A stretch of DNA of 64,000 nt. Source: Sphingomonas sp. (lineage in GTDB: Bacteria; Pseudomonadota; Alphaproteobacteria; Sphingomonadales; Sphingomonadaceae). The stretch is taken from positions 16,670 to 80,669 of the forward strand of contig NZ_JANXNX010000068.1 in assembly GCF_025353885.1 (NCBI RefSeq), read 5' to 3'. Below are positions 25,148 to 34,509 of the stretch, one piece after another. Under the pieces are notes generated by a model, which saw only the letters and a program-made list of their open reading frames with translations, was not told the origin of the DNA and made no database searches. The position numbers were made by a program, and so were the translations under genes. Numbering within the stretch: the stretch's first letter is position 1; every line of letters begins with the position of its first letter.

Positions 25148-26623
25148 ATGTCCAGTTTCCAGTCCGATTTTGCGCGCACGACCCACTTCATCAACGGCAC
25201 ATGGTCTCCAGAAGGAGGCGCGACATACCCTGATTACAATCCCTTCGACGGCTCATGCGTCGCCAATATCGCTGCAGGTGGGCGTGTTGAAGCGCAGGCG
25301 GCGGTGGACGCCGCGACCGCAGCCTTTCCCGCTTGGGCAGCCCTTCCCCCCGGCGAACGACAGCGGCTGTTCCTGAAGGCAGCTGACATTACCGAGCGCC
25401 GATTGGAAGATGCCGTCAAGCTGATGGCTGTTGAAAATGGATCAAGTCGCACTTTTGCCGCGTTCCAGGTCAAGCTGTCGGTCGCTATGCTGCGTCAGGC
25501 GGCAAGTTGGGGTTATTTGCCCCAAGGAGATATCATGCACAGTGATGTCCCTGGTCGCACCGCGCTCGTCGCACGCAAGCCGCTCGGAGTCGTCGCCGGC
25601 TTCACGCCTTGGAACGGCGCGTTCTACCTTGCATGGCGTACGTTTCTGCTGCCGATGGCGTTCGGTAATACGACGGTGATCAAGCCATCCGAAGAAGCGC
25701 CGATGTCTGCCGGGCTGGTCCACGCCGAGATTTTGGAGGAGGCAGGATTTCCCAAAGGTAGCTTCAACGTCGTTACCCACGCTCCAGGCGCGGCTGAGGC
25801 AATTGCCGATGTGTTTTTCGCCGATCCCGCCGTCCGATGCATTAACTTTACGGGATCGGACAAGACCGCGCGGATCCTGGGCGCCCGGGCTGGGCAGGCG
25901 TTGAAGCGGATGGTTATGGAGCTGGGCGGTTACAATCCGATGCTGATCCTGGACGACGCCGATATTGACGAGTCGGTCAAGGCCACGGTGTTCGGTGCGT
26001 TCCTGCATCAGGGCCAAGTTTGCATGAATACGCGTAAGGTCTACGTCGCGAGATCGCTGCATGACACCTATGTTGAAAAGCTCGCTGCGAAGACTGCGGC
26101 GCTGAAACAGGGCAATCCGATCGACCCGAGTGTAATAATCGGGCCATTGATTAACGCGGCGGCACTCGCGCAGACCCAGGCGCGCATTAAAGATGCGCTT
26201 GATCGCGGCGCAACGCTCGTGACTGGCGGCAAGGCTGAAGGGCTTGTTCACGAGCCGACGATCTTGACCAACGTGCCGAAGGACGCAATCTGCACGACCG
26301 GATGCGACGAAACTTTCGGCCCGCTGCTCGTCGTCGAGGCGTTCGATGATGCCGAAATTGCGCTCGCGGGCGCACAGAACACGCCCTATGGGCTCAGTTC
26401 GTCGATCATGACGCGCGACCATGCGCGCGGTCTCGCGATGGCGCACCGACTTCACAGCGGCATCGTCCATATCAACGCGCCGACGATGGCGAGCGAGGCG
26501 GCCTTGCCGGTCGGCGGCGTCAAGGACAGTGGTTGGGGGCGCTCGGGCCATTATGCTATCGAAGATTTCACCGAGCTGCGCCTTATGACGATGAGCAGCG
26601 GCCCGGGCATGTATCCGTTCTAA
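25148..26623 (+). CDS. NAD(P)-dependent aldehyde dehydrogenase, aromatic-aldehyde type
   Basis: The 491-residue enzyme has all aldehyde dehydrogenase elements: FTPWNGAFYLAWRTF, IKPSEEAP, FTGSDKTARILG, general base Glu258 in ELGGYNP and catalytic Cys292 in GQVCMNTRK. ETFGPLL and a C-terminal GWGRSGHYAIEDFTE close the fold. The length and Rossmann motifs are closest to vanillin, salicylaldehyde or benzaldehyde dehydrogenases, but the substrate is inferred. It converts an aldehyde to the acid in the cytoplasm. It is divergent from the iron alcohol dehydrogenase. Confidence 0.9.
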   Translation: MSSFQSDFARTTHFINGTWSPEGGATYPDYNPFDGSCVANIAAGGRVEAQAAVDAATAAFPAWAALPPGERQRLFLKAADITERRLEDAVKLMAVENGSSRTFAAFQVKLSVAMLRQAASWGYLPQGDIMHSDVPGRTALVARKPLGVVAGFTPWNGAFYLAWRTFLLPMAFGNTTVIKPSEEAPMSAGLVHAEILEEAGFPKGSFNVVTHAPGAAEAIADVFFADPAVRCINFTGSDKTARILGARAGQALKRMVMELGGYNPMLILDDADIDESVKATVFGAFLHQGQVCMNTRKVYVARSLHDTYVEKLAAKTAALKQGNPIDPSVIIGPLINAAALAQTQARIKDALDRGATLVTGGKAEGLVHEPTILTNVPKDAICTTGCDETFGPLLVVEAFDDAEIALAGAQNTPYGLSSSIMTRDHARGLAMAHRLHSGIVHINAPTMASEAALPVGGVKDSGWGRSGHYAIEDFTELRLMTMSSGPGMYPF

Positions 26624-27178
26624 TCCGCCAATATCGCCGTGCGGACGCGGTGCACGCTGAGCCGACGGCGCTGTCGCGATGTAAGGGAAGTCGTGCGACA
26701 ACCCGAAGAAACACTTTTTTAGATCGGCGGCGCACGTCCGCCGTCCAAGTCCAGCGGCTTTAGGCTCGGTTCCGGGGCATATTCAACGAAGGACGCATCG
26801 CCGAGCACCGTCGTGTACTGAGCGCTTTGCGACGAGTTGCCCTGTCTTCAGAATTGGCTCGCTGAATTTCAGCTTGGGAAAGCTCTGAATTTGCTTGCAG
26901 CATTACCTCCGCGCGCCATCGTCTTCCCCTGAGATTTTCCCGCTGGATACTTGATAGATCTGTCGGATGCTGACGACAGGTTTCCTTCGGCGACCCCCGA
27001 TTACAAACGGGCATCACGTGCACAACAAGACTATCTATTGTCGCCCTAGGGCAGTTTCTACCCAAGACTGCGAAGGACCCGAGCAGTCCGGATGCGGCAA
27101 TCGAAGCGTCGATTGCCCAACATAATAAAAACCCGCGCGGCCATTCCGACGCGGAAAAAATAGGTAGGGGATATCAAA
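26624..27178. other. intergenic stretch upstream of the large TBDR operon
   Basis: No gene is supported in these 555 bases. A 101-codon minus-strand frame at 26760-27065 lacks a ribosome-binding site and family motifs. The region probably holds the promoter and leader of the operon starting at 27179; AAAATAGGTAGGGG directly before the start is the ribosome-binding region. Confidence 0.45.
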
Positions 27179-29563
27179 TTGCGCAGTTTCCTTTTTGCGA
27201 CGACAGCTTTCATTGCATGTACAGCAGCAGGTGCAGTCCAGGCTCAGGGAACGACAAGTGGCACTCCCACGGTCACTTCACCCGACGGTACTGACCCGGC
27301 AAGCACCGGTCTTGCGGACATTATCGTGACGGCACAGCGCAAGGTTGAGACTGCGCAAAAAGCGGCAGTTGCCATCAGCGTAGTCGGCGGAGCCGATATC
27401 GTTCGCGGTGGTGTCGCCAATGTGACCACGCTGAGTTCGCTGGTCCCAGCCCTGACCATTCAGCAGATCGGCGCGTCGAACGCATCGTTCATTCGCGGTG
27501 TCGGAAACTTTTCGGTCTCCGTAACGAGCGATCCCGCCGTCGCCTTCAATTACGACGGTGTGTATCTGGGCCGCATCAATTCGACATCGGGTACGTTTTA
27601 CGATCTCGAGCGCATCGAAGTGCTCAAGGGCCCACAAGGCACATTATACGGGCGCAACGCCACGGCTGGTGTGATTAACATTCTGCCTACGCAGCCCAAG
27701 CTTGGCGAAACTTCGGGCTATGCCACAGCCTCCTACGGCAACTTCAACGACCTCGCGATAGAGGGGGCGGCCAATATCGCACTTGGCGAAAATGGCGCGA
27801 TGCGCGTGTCTGGCGCTATCCACAATCGCGACGGCTACAACAATGACGGCACCTCCGATAATAAGTCTGATGCCCTCCGAATTCAGTTGAAAGCACAGCT
27901 TACCCCACAGCTTATGGTGCGGGTGTCGGGGGATTACACCCATCTGGGCGGCCGCGGAGGCAGTTGGAGTTATCTCGGACGCTACACGGCAACAACGTTC
28001 ACACCGTCGGGCCTGTCCCGCTCGGAAGGGGTGAATTCACCTGCGTCGCAGGCTTATTTTCAGGCGCTTGGCGCCGGTGCGATCGGGCAGGTTCGTGCGC
28101 GGCGCGACCCCTTCCCTCAGATTTTTCAGAATAGCGATTTTTTCGGTACGAACGCGGTAGTCGAATATGATACCGGCGCGGGCGTATTGACGCTTGAGCC
28201 TGCGATCCGGTTCGATCGGATCCGAAATCTTAACCCGGCAGGCGGGTTCCCGTCGAACAACGACCAGCGCGATCTCCAGTATTCGATGGAGGCCCGGTTC
28301 GCCGGCAAAATCGGGCTATTTGACTACACGCTGGGCGGTTTCTATTTTAATGAGGATGTATCGTTACGCGGCGACACAACTACTTTTGGCAGCAACGCGA
28401 GCTTTAATACGACAAGCCAGAAAACTGATTCCTATGCGTTTTTCGGGCGAGTCACCGCTCATCTTACAGATAAGCTGCGTCTTGTCGGCGGTGTCCGGTA
28501 TACTCACGACACAAAGACTCTCGATGCCAGTCGGATCGCGATCTCAGTTAACTGTAGTGTACCCTTCACGTGCATAAATACGATCCTTCCACCGTCCGTA
28601 CCGTACCTAAGTCAGTTGCCCTTCGCGGTGCCGGCAGGGAACGGCCAGGTGGTTCCCGGCCCCGTTGCGGGTACAACGGTCAGCCGCAGCGACACTGTAT
28701 TTGTCAGGCGGTCCACATTCACGCATCCCACCTATCGCGGCGCTGTAGAATTCGACGTTGGCCCCAGGTCGCTGCTTTACGCCAGCGTCGAGACTGGCTT
28801 TCGTTCGGGTGGCTTTAATACAGCGGTAGGGTTTGAGACATTCGAACCTGAGTTTATAACAGCATTCACGCTGGGGTCGAAGAACCGCTTTTTTGACAAC
28901 CGCCTGCAAATCAATCTGGAGGGTTTTTATTGGAAATATCGCAACCAGCAGACCGCGCATCCAGGTTTTGACCGCGGCCGCCCACCGAGCGCCAACAGCA
29001 TTACGGAAAACATCGGAAAGTCGACGATCAAAGGCTTTGAGGTGGAAACACGCTTCCTGTTGACGCCAACCACTGTGCTCGGTGCCGACGTGCAATATCT
29101 GGATGCCGTCAATGATAGCTTTACCTACTCGACATCCGCGGCGCTACAGTCTCGTACCGGGTGCCCGACGGCAGCTTCGGTCCCGGCGACGATCCCAGCT
29201 AGCATCGTCGTTAATTGCGCGGGTCTGCCATCCTTCAATTCGCCGAAATGGACCGTGAACCTGTCGGCGCAGCAGACGGTGCCCGTCGGTAATTATAAGC
29301 TCGTGCTCAACGCCGACACCCAGTACAAGTCATCGCGATTCATGGGCTTTGAATACCAGCCCGAGCAGTTGCAGTCGGCCAGTTGGACAAGCAACGCACA
29401 GATAACCTTCAGTCCCGAAAACGATCGCTGGTCGATCGGCGCGTATGTCCGCAACATCGAAAACAAGCGCCTGCTTGCTGCGCCATTTGCCTTTGGTGGT
29501 GTCCTGGTTGCATATACAACTGCACCAAGGACCTACGGCGTGCGCGTTGCGGCCAAATTCTGA
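27179..29563 (+). CDS. TonB-dependent outer-membrane receptor
   Basis: Translation starts at a TTG with TAGGGGAT seven bases upstream. The 794-residue product has a signal peptide (ends VQAQ), TonB box ADIIVTAQRK, plug domain with FIRGVGNFSV, DGVYLGR, RIEVLKGPQGTLYGRN, and a barrel ending GVRVAAKF. It is a close paralogue of the receptor at 58683-61106, sharing SDPAVAFNYDGVY and YDLER motifs, so both may recognise related ligands. It begins a nine-gene operon; the TGATG junction with the MFS gene couples uptake across both membranes. Confidence 0.93.
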   Translation: MRSFLFATTAFIACTAAGAVQAQGTTSGTPTVTSPDGTDPASTGLADIIVTAQRKVETAQKAAVAISVVGGADIVRGGVANVTTLSSLVPALTIQQIGASNASFIRGVGNFSVSVTSDPAVAFNYDGVYLGRINSTSGTFYDLERIEVLKGPQGTLYGRNATAGVINILPTQPKLGETSGYATASYGNFNDLAIEGAANIALGENGAMRVSGAIHNRDGYNNDGTSDNKSDALRIQLKAQLTPQLMVRVSGDYTHLGGRGGSWSYLGRYTATTFTPSGLSRSEGVNSPASQAYFQALGAGAIGQVRARRDPFPQIFQNSDFFGTNAVVEYDTGAGVLTLEPAIRFDRIRNLNPAGGFPSNNDQRDLQYSMEARFAGKIGLFDYTLGGFYFNEDVSLRGDTTTFGSNASFNTTSQKTDSYAFFGRVTAHLTDKLRLVGGVRYTHDTKTLDASRIAISVNCSVPFTCINTILPPSVPYLSQLPFAVPAGNGQVVPGPVAGTTVSRSDTVFVRRSTFTHPTYRGAVEFDVGPRSLLYASVETGFRSGGFNTAVGFETFEPEFITAFTLGSKNRFFDNRLQINLEGFYWKYRNQQTAHPGFDRGRPPSANSITENIGKSTIKGFEVETRFLLTPTTVLGADVQYLDAVNDSFTYSTSAALQSRTGCPTAASVPATIPASIVVNCAGLPSFNSPKWTVNLSAQQTVPVGNYKLVLNADTQYKSSRFMGFEYQPEQLQSASWTSNAQITFSPENDRWSIGAYVRNIENKRLLAAPFAFGGVLVAYTTAPRTYGVRVAAKF

Positions 29564-30957
29564 TGACATTGGATAGGCAGGCGCCAGTGACGATCGATCT
29601 CGACACCCTGGTCGATGGGCGGCCCGTACAGGTGTCCACTATACTGTTGATTGTCATAGCGGCGCTCGCGCTCATCAGCGACGGTTTCGATTTAGCAGCC
29701 ATGGGCTATATCGCGCCCGAGTTGTCGAAGGAATGGCATCTCGCACAGGGTGCCTTGGTTCCTGCATTCTCTGCCGGCATTATCGGAATGATGATCGGTG
29801 GCCCGCTGCTCGGCTATCTTGGCGACAGATATGGGCGAAAGCGCATAATTGTGCTCGGTCTGACCGTTATCGGCCTCACCACGCTGGTCACGATGGGGGC
29901 GACTTCGGTCACGCATTTCGTCGTGCTACGCTTTATAACAGGCGTGGGGCTTGGCGGCGTCATTCCTAACGTCGTCGCACTGGTCGCTGAATTGACCCCG
30001 CGCCGGACGCGGGGACGACTGATCGTATTGATCACCCTTGGCATCGTTCTGGGGATTGCGCTTCCAGGCTTGCTCGGGGCCGCGTTGGTCCCCCTTTATG
30101 GATGGCGGGTTCTTCTCGTCATTGGGGGAGTTCTGCCACTCGCAATCGCGTTGATTTCTGTTTTCGTGCTACCCGAAAGTATCAAATACCTTCTGGTCCG
30201 TGGCGATCGCAACGATCGTGTTCGAGAGCTTGCTCGTCTGCTCCGACCCGATCTCGCTATTGATCCCGACGCCCGCATCACGATCGCCGCGACCGTGCCG
30301 TCGACATCGCGCGGATCGACTTCGGCGTTGTTTGCTGGACCATTTGCGCTGATCACGCCGTTGCTTTGGATCTGCCAGGCAGCCAACCAGATGGCCAATT
30401 TCTTCTCGCTCACGTGGCTGCCGACGTTGCTGCAATCGAGCGGGGCGACAACGGCGCAAGCAAGTACAATCGCGGCCCAGTTTTCGCTTGGAGGGTTTTT
30501 GGGGGGCATCGTCATGATGTTCATCATTGACCGGCTTGGCGTTGTGCCACTGGTCATACTTTTTGCGCTTGGCTGCCCGCTGGTTGCAGCGATGGTTTTG
30601 CCCGGCTTGTCTCCGGTCATGCACGCGCTGGTGATAGCGGGTGCGGGTTTCTGCGTCGTGGGCGTGCAATGTGGCATGACGGGCCTTCTCGGCGTCCTTT
30701 ATCCAACCCCAATCCGCTCGCTCGGCACAGGCTGGACGCAGTCCGCAGGCCGTCTTGGGGCACTTGCCGCTCCGGTGGTGGGTGGGATTTTGCTCGGCAT
30801 GAATTTGCCCGCCCAGGAACTCACTCTCGCGCCCGCTTCGTTACTCGCTGTCGGTGCAGTTGCCAGCGCAGCGCTCGCCTGGGCGTGCTGGCGCCATTTC
30901 GGGGGCGTTCATGTGAGCGAAGTCATTGTCTCCCCAATCGAAGGACATCGTGCGTGA
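29563..30957 (+). CDS. MFS transporter, aromatic acid:H+ symporter (AAHS) family
   Basis: The 464-residue protein starts at the ATG overlapping the TBDR stop (TGATG). It has twelve predicted helices. The helix 1 motif ALISDGFDLAAMGYIAP is the AAHS signature with Asp in DGFD, the loop 2-3 motif is GYLGDRYGRKR, and PTPIRSLGTGW is in helix 11. Related PcaK- and BenK-like carriers bring hydroxybenzoates into the cytoplasm with protons. Together with the preceding TBDR it suggests an aromatic acid as cargo. Its stop overlaps the GTG of the next gene by four bases (30954-30957). Confidence 0.9.
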   Translation: MTLDRQAPVTIDLDTLVDGRPVQVSTILLIVIAALALISDGFDLAAMGYIAPELSKEWHLAQGALVPAFSAGIIGMMIGGPLLGYLGDRYGRKRIIVLGLTVIGLTTLVTMGATSVTHFVVLRFITGVGLGGVIPNVVALVAELTPRRTRGRLIVLITLGIVLGIALPGLLGAALVPLYGWRVLLVIGGVLPLAIALISVFVLPESIKYLLVRGDRNDRVRELARLLRPDLAIDPDARITIAATVPSTSRGSTSALFAGPFALITPLLWICQAANQMANFFSLTWLPTLLQSSGATTAQASTIAAQFSLGGFLGGIVMMFIIDRLGVVPLVILFALGCPLVAAMVLPGLSPVMHALVIAGAGFCVVGVQCGMTGLLGVLYPTPIRSLGTGWTQSAGRLGALAAPVVGGILLGMNLPAQELTLAPASLLAVGAVASAALAWACWRHFGGVHVSEVIVSPIEGHRA

Positions 30958-31871
30958 TCAAATCTCTTCTCATTGGCGGCCTGCTTGCGACGTCGAGTGT
31001 GGCGATCGCTCAGGAGCGGCCGGGCCCGCCGCAAGTGCTCATGGTCAAGCCGCTCCGTGGCGGGGCCTATTGGATCGAGGGGGGGCGCGCCAACACCGGC
31101 TTCATCGTCGGTAAAACGAGCGTAATCGTCATCGACGCCGAGATGAGCCCCGATATGGTCAAGCAAGAGCTGGCGGCAATCGCTAAACTCACTGACAAAC
31201 CGATTTCCACAATTATCGTCACGCACGCCGATCCAGATCACGTCGCGGGCGTTCCGCTCTATCCGGCGGCCGCGCGGCTGATCGAACACGAGAACACCTG
31301 GAGCGAAGTGGTTGCGTCATCAAACGATCCGACCGGGGGACCACTGACTAGCGTGTACAAGCGAGTGGTTACCCACAAACCATCCCACACGATCGCCGGA
31401 AATGAGACGGTCACCCTAGATGGCGTCAGAATACAGCTTATCCATATCGCCCCCGCGCACACCAGCGGCGACTTGATTGTCTATCTTCCGGCTCAAAAGA
31501 TTGTCTACGCGGGTGACGTTGTAACGACCAACCTCGGGCGATTCCCTGTCATTCATTTCGGGGGCTCTTCGCTTGGCTGGATCGCCACAATGAAGGCGAT
31601 GCTCGCCCTTGACGCTACGACTTATGTTGGGGGCCACGGCAGCCTGGAGACAAAGGCGCAGCTTGAAGCGCGCGTTCATGATGCCGAGGAACGACGTGCG
31701 GCGGTCAAAACCATGGTTGAGCAAGGCAAGTCACTCAGCGACGTAGAGACTGCGTTGCCCGAACCCGGTGCCAACCCAATGTTTTTCAGTTTCACTCGGA
31801 CCGTCTTTGACGAGCTGACGAAGGGCTATCCGCCAGCGAGCCCGCCTTGGACCAACATCGTCAAACATTAG
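30954..31871 (+). CDS. secreted metallo-beta-lactamase-fold hydrolase with unusual metal motif
   Basis: From the GTG overlapping the MFS stop the protein has 305 residues with a signal peptide (ends AIAQ). The metal motif reads THADPDHVAG: His91, Asp93, Asp95, His96. The canonical motif is HxHxDH, so the second His is replaced by Asp. Later His residues HIAPAHTSGD and GGHGS supply the remaining ligands, and YAGDVV provides the bridging Asp. Members include lactonases, quinoprotein-relay hydrolases and beta-lactamases. The signal peptide places it in the periplasm; the substrate is unknown. Confidence 0.85.
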   Translation: MIKSLLIGGLLATSSVAIAQERPGPPQVLMVKPLRGGAYWIEGGRANTGFIVGKTSVIVIDAEMSPDMVKQELAAIAKLTDKPISTIIVTHADPDHVAGVPLYPAAARLIEHENTWSEVVASSNDPTGGPLTSVYKRVVTHKPSHTIAGNETVTLDGVRIQLIHIAPAHTSGDLIVYLPAQKIVYAGDVVTTNLGRFPVIHFGGSSLGWIATMKAMLALDATTYVGGHGSLETKAQLEARVHDAEERRAAVKTMVEQGKSLSDVETALPEPGANPMFFSFTRTVFDELTKGYPPASPPWTNIVKH

Positions 31872-31897
31872 AGTAATTGTCAGTCAGGAGAATTCCC

Positions 31898-32536
31898 GTG
31901 CTTTCGACCCGCCTCATCCTCGCAGCCGCAACTTTATCCATTGTCGTTCCCGTTATTGCGCAGACGTCGACGCCGGCCCCTGCCCCTGCCGGTCCTCCCG
32001 GTGCACCGGATGCCAGCCGCGTTGTTGCAGGCAGCTACAAAGTGGACGTCAACCACACGCAAGTGGTTTGGACCCTAGACCATCTCGGTATTACTCCATT
32101 GACAGGTGCGTTTGGCGCAAGCAGCGGCACGCTCGAGATCGATCCCTCGAAATTATCGGCCGCGAAGGTCAACGTCACCTTTAATATTGCCGACATCGCA
32201 ACAACGTCAAAAGGCTTTACTGAGCATTTGCTCAAAGCCGATCTGTTCGATGTGGCGAAATTCACGAACGCTAGTTTTACATCGACCGCGGTTGTGACCA
32301 ACGGAACGTCGGCCCGCGTGTCAGGCAATCTCACGATCAAAGGGATTACCAAACCGGTAACGCTCGACATGAAATTCTACGGCGCGGGTGCGAACCCATT
32401 GAGCAAGAAGTTGCAGGTTGGATTCTCCGGTACCGCGACAATTCAGCGCAGCGACTTTGGCCTCGGTTATTCGGTCCCGCGGGTCGGGGATGCAGTGATG
32501 CTGAGCCTCGTCGGCGCGTTTGAAAAAATAGGCTAA
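31898..32536 (+). CDS. YceI family periplasmic protein
   Basis: The GTG at 31898 is used because AGGAG lies seven bases before it. The 212-residue product has a signal peptide (ends VIAQ), a Pro/Ala linker and a YceI lipocalin-like domain: YKVDVNHTQVVWTLDHLG, GAFGASSGTLEIDP, HLLKADLFDVAKF and SGNLTIKGITKPVTLD. YceI proteins bind polyisoprenoid or amphiphilic molecules inside a beta barrel in the periplasm. A second YceI domain is fused to cytochrome b561 in the next gene, 28 bases downstream, so the pair likely works on the same hydrophobic ligand. Confidence 0.9.
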   Translation: MLSTRLILAAATLSIVVPVIAQTSTPAPAPAGPPGAPDASRVVAGSYKVDVNHTQVVWTLDHLGITPLTGAFGASSGTLEIDPSKLSAAKVNVTFNIADIATTSKGFTEHLLKADLFDVAKFTNASFTSTAVVTNGTSARVSGNLTIKGITKPVTLDMKFYGAGANPLSKKLQVGFSGTATIQRSDFGLGYSVPRVGDAVMLSLVGAFEKIG

Positions 32537-32564
32537 TAAGGCTGCTCAGGCCACTGGAGCATTT

Positions 32565-33887
32565 GTGCCCTCGCTTACCCCCTCCCCCTCCACTGTTGCT
32601 ACGCGGTACACCACTGTAGCGATCGTTCTTCACTGGCTAATCGGTGCGCTCCTTCTTTTCGAAGTCGGTCTGGGCTTGCGCATGGAGGGCGCGCATGGAG
32701 CGGCGCGCTTCGCCTCGTTCCAGCTCCACAAGTCGATCGGGATAACGATATTGTTGCTGGTGGCGCTGCGGTTGGTCTGGCGGTGGCGCAACACCCCGCC
32801 GCCGCTGGTTCATAGCGGCTGGGAGCGCGCGTTAGCAGGCGGCGTCCATATTCTCTTCTACGGCCTTTTGCTGGTAATACCGTTCAGCGGCTGGCTCATC
32901 GTTTCCTCAAGCCGCATCGTCGTGCCGACACTGCTCTACGGGGCAGTCCCATGGCCGCATCTGCCGGGATTGGACACTCTGCCCGCGGCAGCCCGCGATA
33001 ACTGGAATGCTGTTGGCAAGTTCGCTCACCACAATGGCGTCTATCTGATCTACGCTCTGTTCGCTCTCCATCTGGCTGGTGTTGTTAAACATCAGTTCGT
33101 CGATCGAGACGGTGATTTGGCGCGCATGGCGCCTGGCATCGCGCCGGGAGTTTGGCGCGACCCGCGCCTGATTGGCATCGTCGTAATCGCGATATTGGCC
33201 GTCGGGCTGGGCCTGCAATGGCTACCCATAACCGGAACCGTAGTAAGCTCCCAAGTCGTGGCCAGCCCCGCTGTGACGTCGCCGCTTTCGAGTAACTTGG
33301 TAACCGACCCTAAAAAGGATGTCCCTGCCCCGATCGATGAGGACGCAACTCCCATTATTGGCAACACAAGTAGCGCTGAAAAAGCATCGACATCGCCGAA
33401 TTGGAAGATTGCGCCCGGCTCGACATTACGGTTCACGACCAACTGGTCGGGTGACGCCATTGTGGGAAGTTTCTCGAATTTCGACGGCAACATCAGCTTC
33501 GACCCCGATCATCTTGATACCGCGCACGTCGAAATCCGTATCCCGCTTAATTCAGCCTCCACAGGTGATGCTCAACGTGACGAGACCCTAAAAAGCTCGG
33601 AATGGTTTGCGGCTTCGACATTTGGCACCGCGGTGTTCAAGGCAGACCGTTTTCGTAAGGCGGGCCGTGGTTATGTCGCGAGCGGCTCGCTTACGCTGAA
33701 AGGTAAAACACTCCCGATTACACTACCATTCACGTTGACGATCAATGGCGACAAAGCGGCCATGCAAGGCACGGCGACGGTCGATCGTACCGCATATAAA
33801 ATCGGTGAGGGCGAATATGCAGGGACAAGCGAAATTCCGGCTTCCGTTGGCGTGACCGTCAACGTTCATGCGATCCGGGGGGATTAG
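32565..33887 (+). CDS. cytochrome b561-YceI fusion protein
   Basis: The GTG-initiated 440-residue protein joins two domains. Residues 10-190 form a four-helix cytochrome b561 with haem-ligand histidines in IVLHWLIGAL, FQLHKSIG, FAHHNGVYLIYALFALHLAG. One more helix (about 200-220) and a Pro/Ser/Thr linker lead to a C-terminal YceI domain (270-440: WKIAPGSTLRF, GSFSNFDGNISFDP, SGSLTLKGKTLPITLPF). The b561 part would move electrons between quinone and the periplasm and the YceI part may hold a hydrophobic substrate. The same fusion is known in other proteobacteria. Confidence 0.9.
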   Translation: MPSLTPSPSTVATRYTTVAIVLHWLIGALLLFEVGLGLRMEGAHGAARFASFQLHKSIGITILLLVALRLVWRWRNTPPPLVHSGWERALAGGVHILFYGLLLVIPFSGWLIVSSSRIVVPTLLYGAVPWPHLPGLDTLPAAARDNWNAVGKFAHHNGVYLIYALFALHLAGVVKHQFVDRDGDLARMAPGIAPGVWRDPRLIGIVVIAILAVGLGLQWLPITGTVVSSQVVASPAVTSPLSSNLVTDPKKDVPAPIDEDATPIIGNTSSAEKASTSPNWKIAPGSTLRFTTNWSGDAIVGSFSNFDGNISFDPDHLDTAHVEIRIPLNSASTGDAQRDETLKSSEWFAASTFGTAVFKADRFRKAGRGYVASGSLTLKGKTLPITLPFTLTINGDKAAMQGTATVDRTAYKIGEGEYAGTSEIPASVGVTVNVHAIRGD

Positions 33888-34005
33888 CTTTGGGTATCGC
33901 CTGCAGCCAGGGGGCATCTTAAATCGGTCGCCATGCACCTTAGGATCGCGGTCAGAAATATAACGATCATCGGCTTGATGACGAAAACAGGATTGGAGCG
34001 ACAGG

Positions 34006-34509
34006 GTGTCCACGATGGCCACTATCAGCGAATGGCTCGCGGCGACATCGGTCAGCGTAGCGGTCTCCGGCGCGCCGTGGGTGATACCCACCGTGCAAAG
34101 CATCCATATTCTTGCGATCGCGATCGTTCTTTCGTCCGTCGCAATGCTCGATTTGCGCCTCGCAGGGTTTATCGGACACGAACGCCCGGCGCGCAGCACC
34201 GCACTTCGCACCTATCCATGGATATGGTGGGCACTCATCGTGCTAGTGACCACCGGCTTGATCATGATCATGGGCGAGCCTGAACGCGAGCTTCGCAATT
34301 GGATTTTCTGGACGAAGATGACACTGATTGTTGCTGCGGTCGTCGTCACGATGCCGGTCCAACATATGCTAGATGAGCGTCCTTATCGCGACCACGCTCG
34401 TGCACAGCGTCTTAAAATCAGAGGCTTAGCGCTTCTCTCCTTGGTATTCTGGGTGCTCGTCGTCGTGTGCGGCCGCTGGATTGCTTATGCGGGAGAGAAC
34501 TCGCTGTGA
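34006..34509 (+). CDS. DUF6644 family inner-membrane protein (copy 1)
   Basis: The 167-residue product has four predicted helices: IPTVQSIHILAIAIVLSSVAMLDLRLAG, YPWIWWALIVLVTTGLIMIM, FWTKMTLIVAAVVV and LSLVFWVLVVVCGRWIAY. The HILAIAIVLSSVAMLDLRL pattern and the GRWIAY end are typical of DUF6644. Start may be the GTG at 34006 or the ATG at 34015. Function unknown; a conserved His in the first helix could be a haem or metal ligand. It overlaps its paralogue by four bases (GTGA). Confidence 0.75.
   Translation: MSTMATISEWLAATSVSVAVSGAPWVIPTVQSIHILAIAIVLSSVAMLDLRLAGFIGHERPARSTALRTYPWIWWALIVLVTTGLIMIMGEPERELRNWIFWTKMTLIVAAVVVTMPVQHMLDERPYRDHARAQRLKIRGLALLSLVFWVLVVVCGRWIAYAGENSL

Noticed and set aside
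29383..29562. N-terminal extension of the MFS protein within the TBDR gene
   Set aside because: It is the out-of-frame shadow of the receptor's barrel; the AAHS protein starts normally at the TGATG junction.
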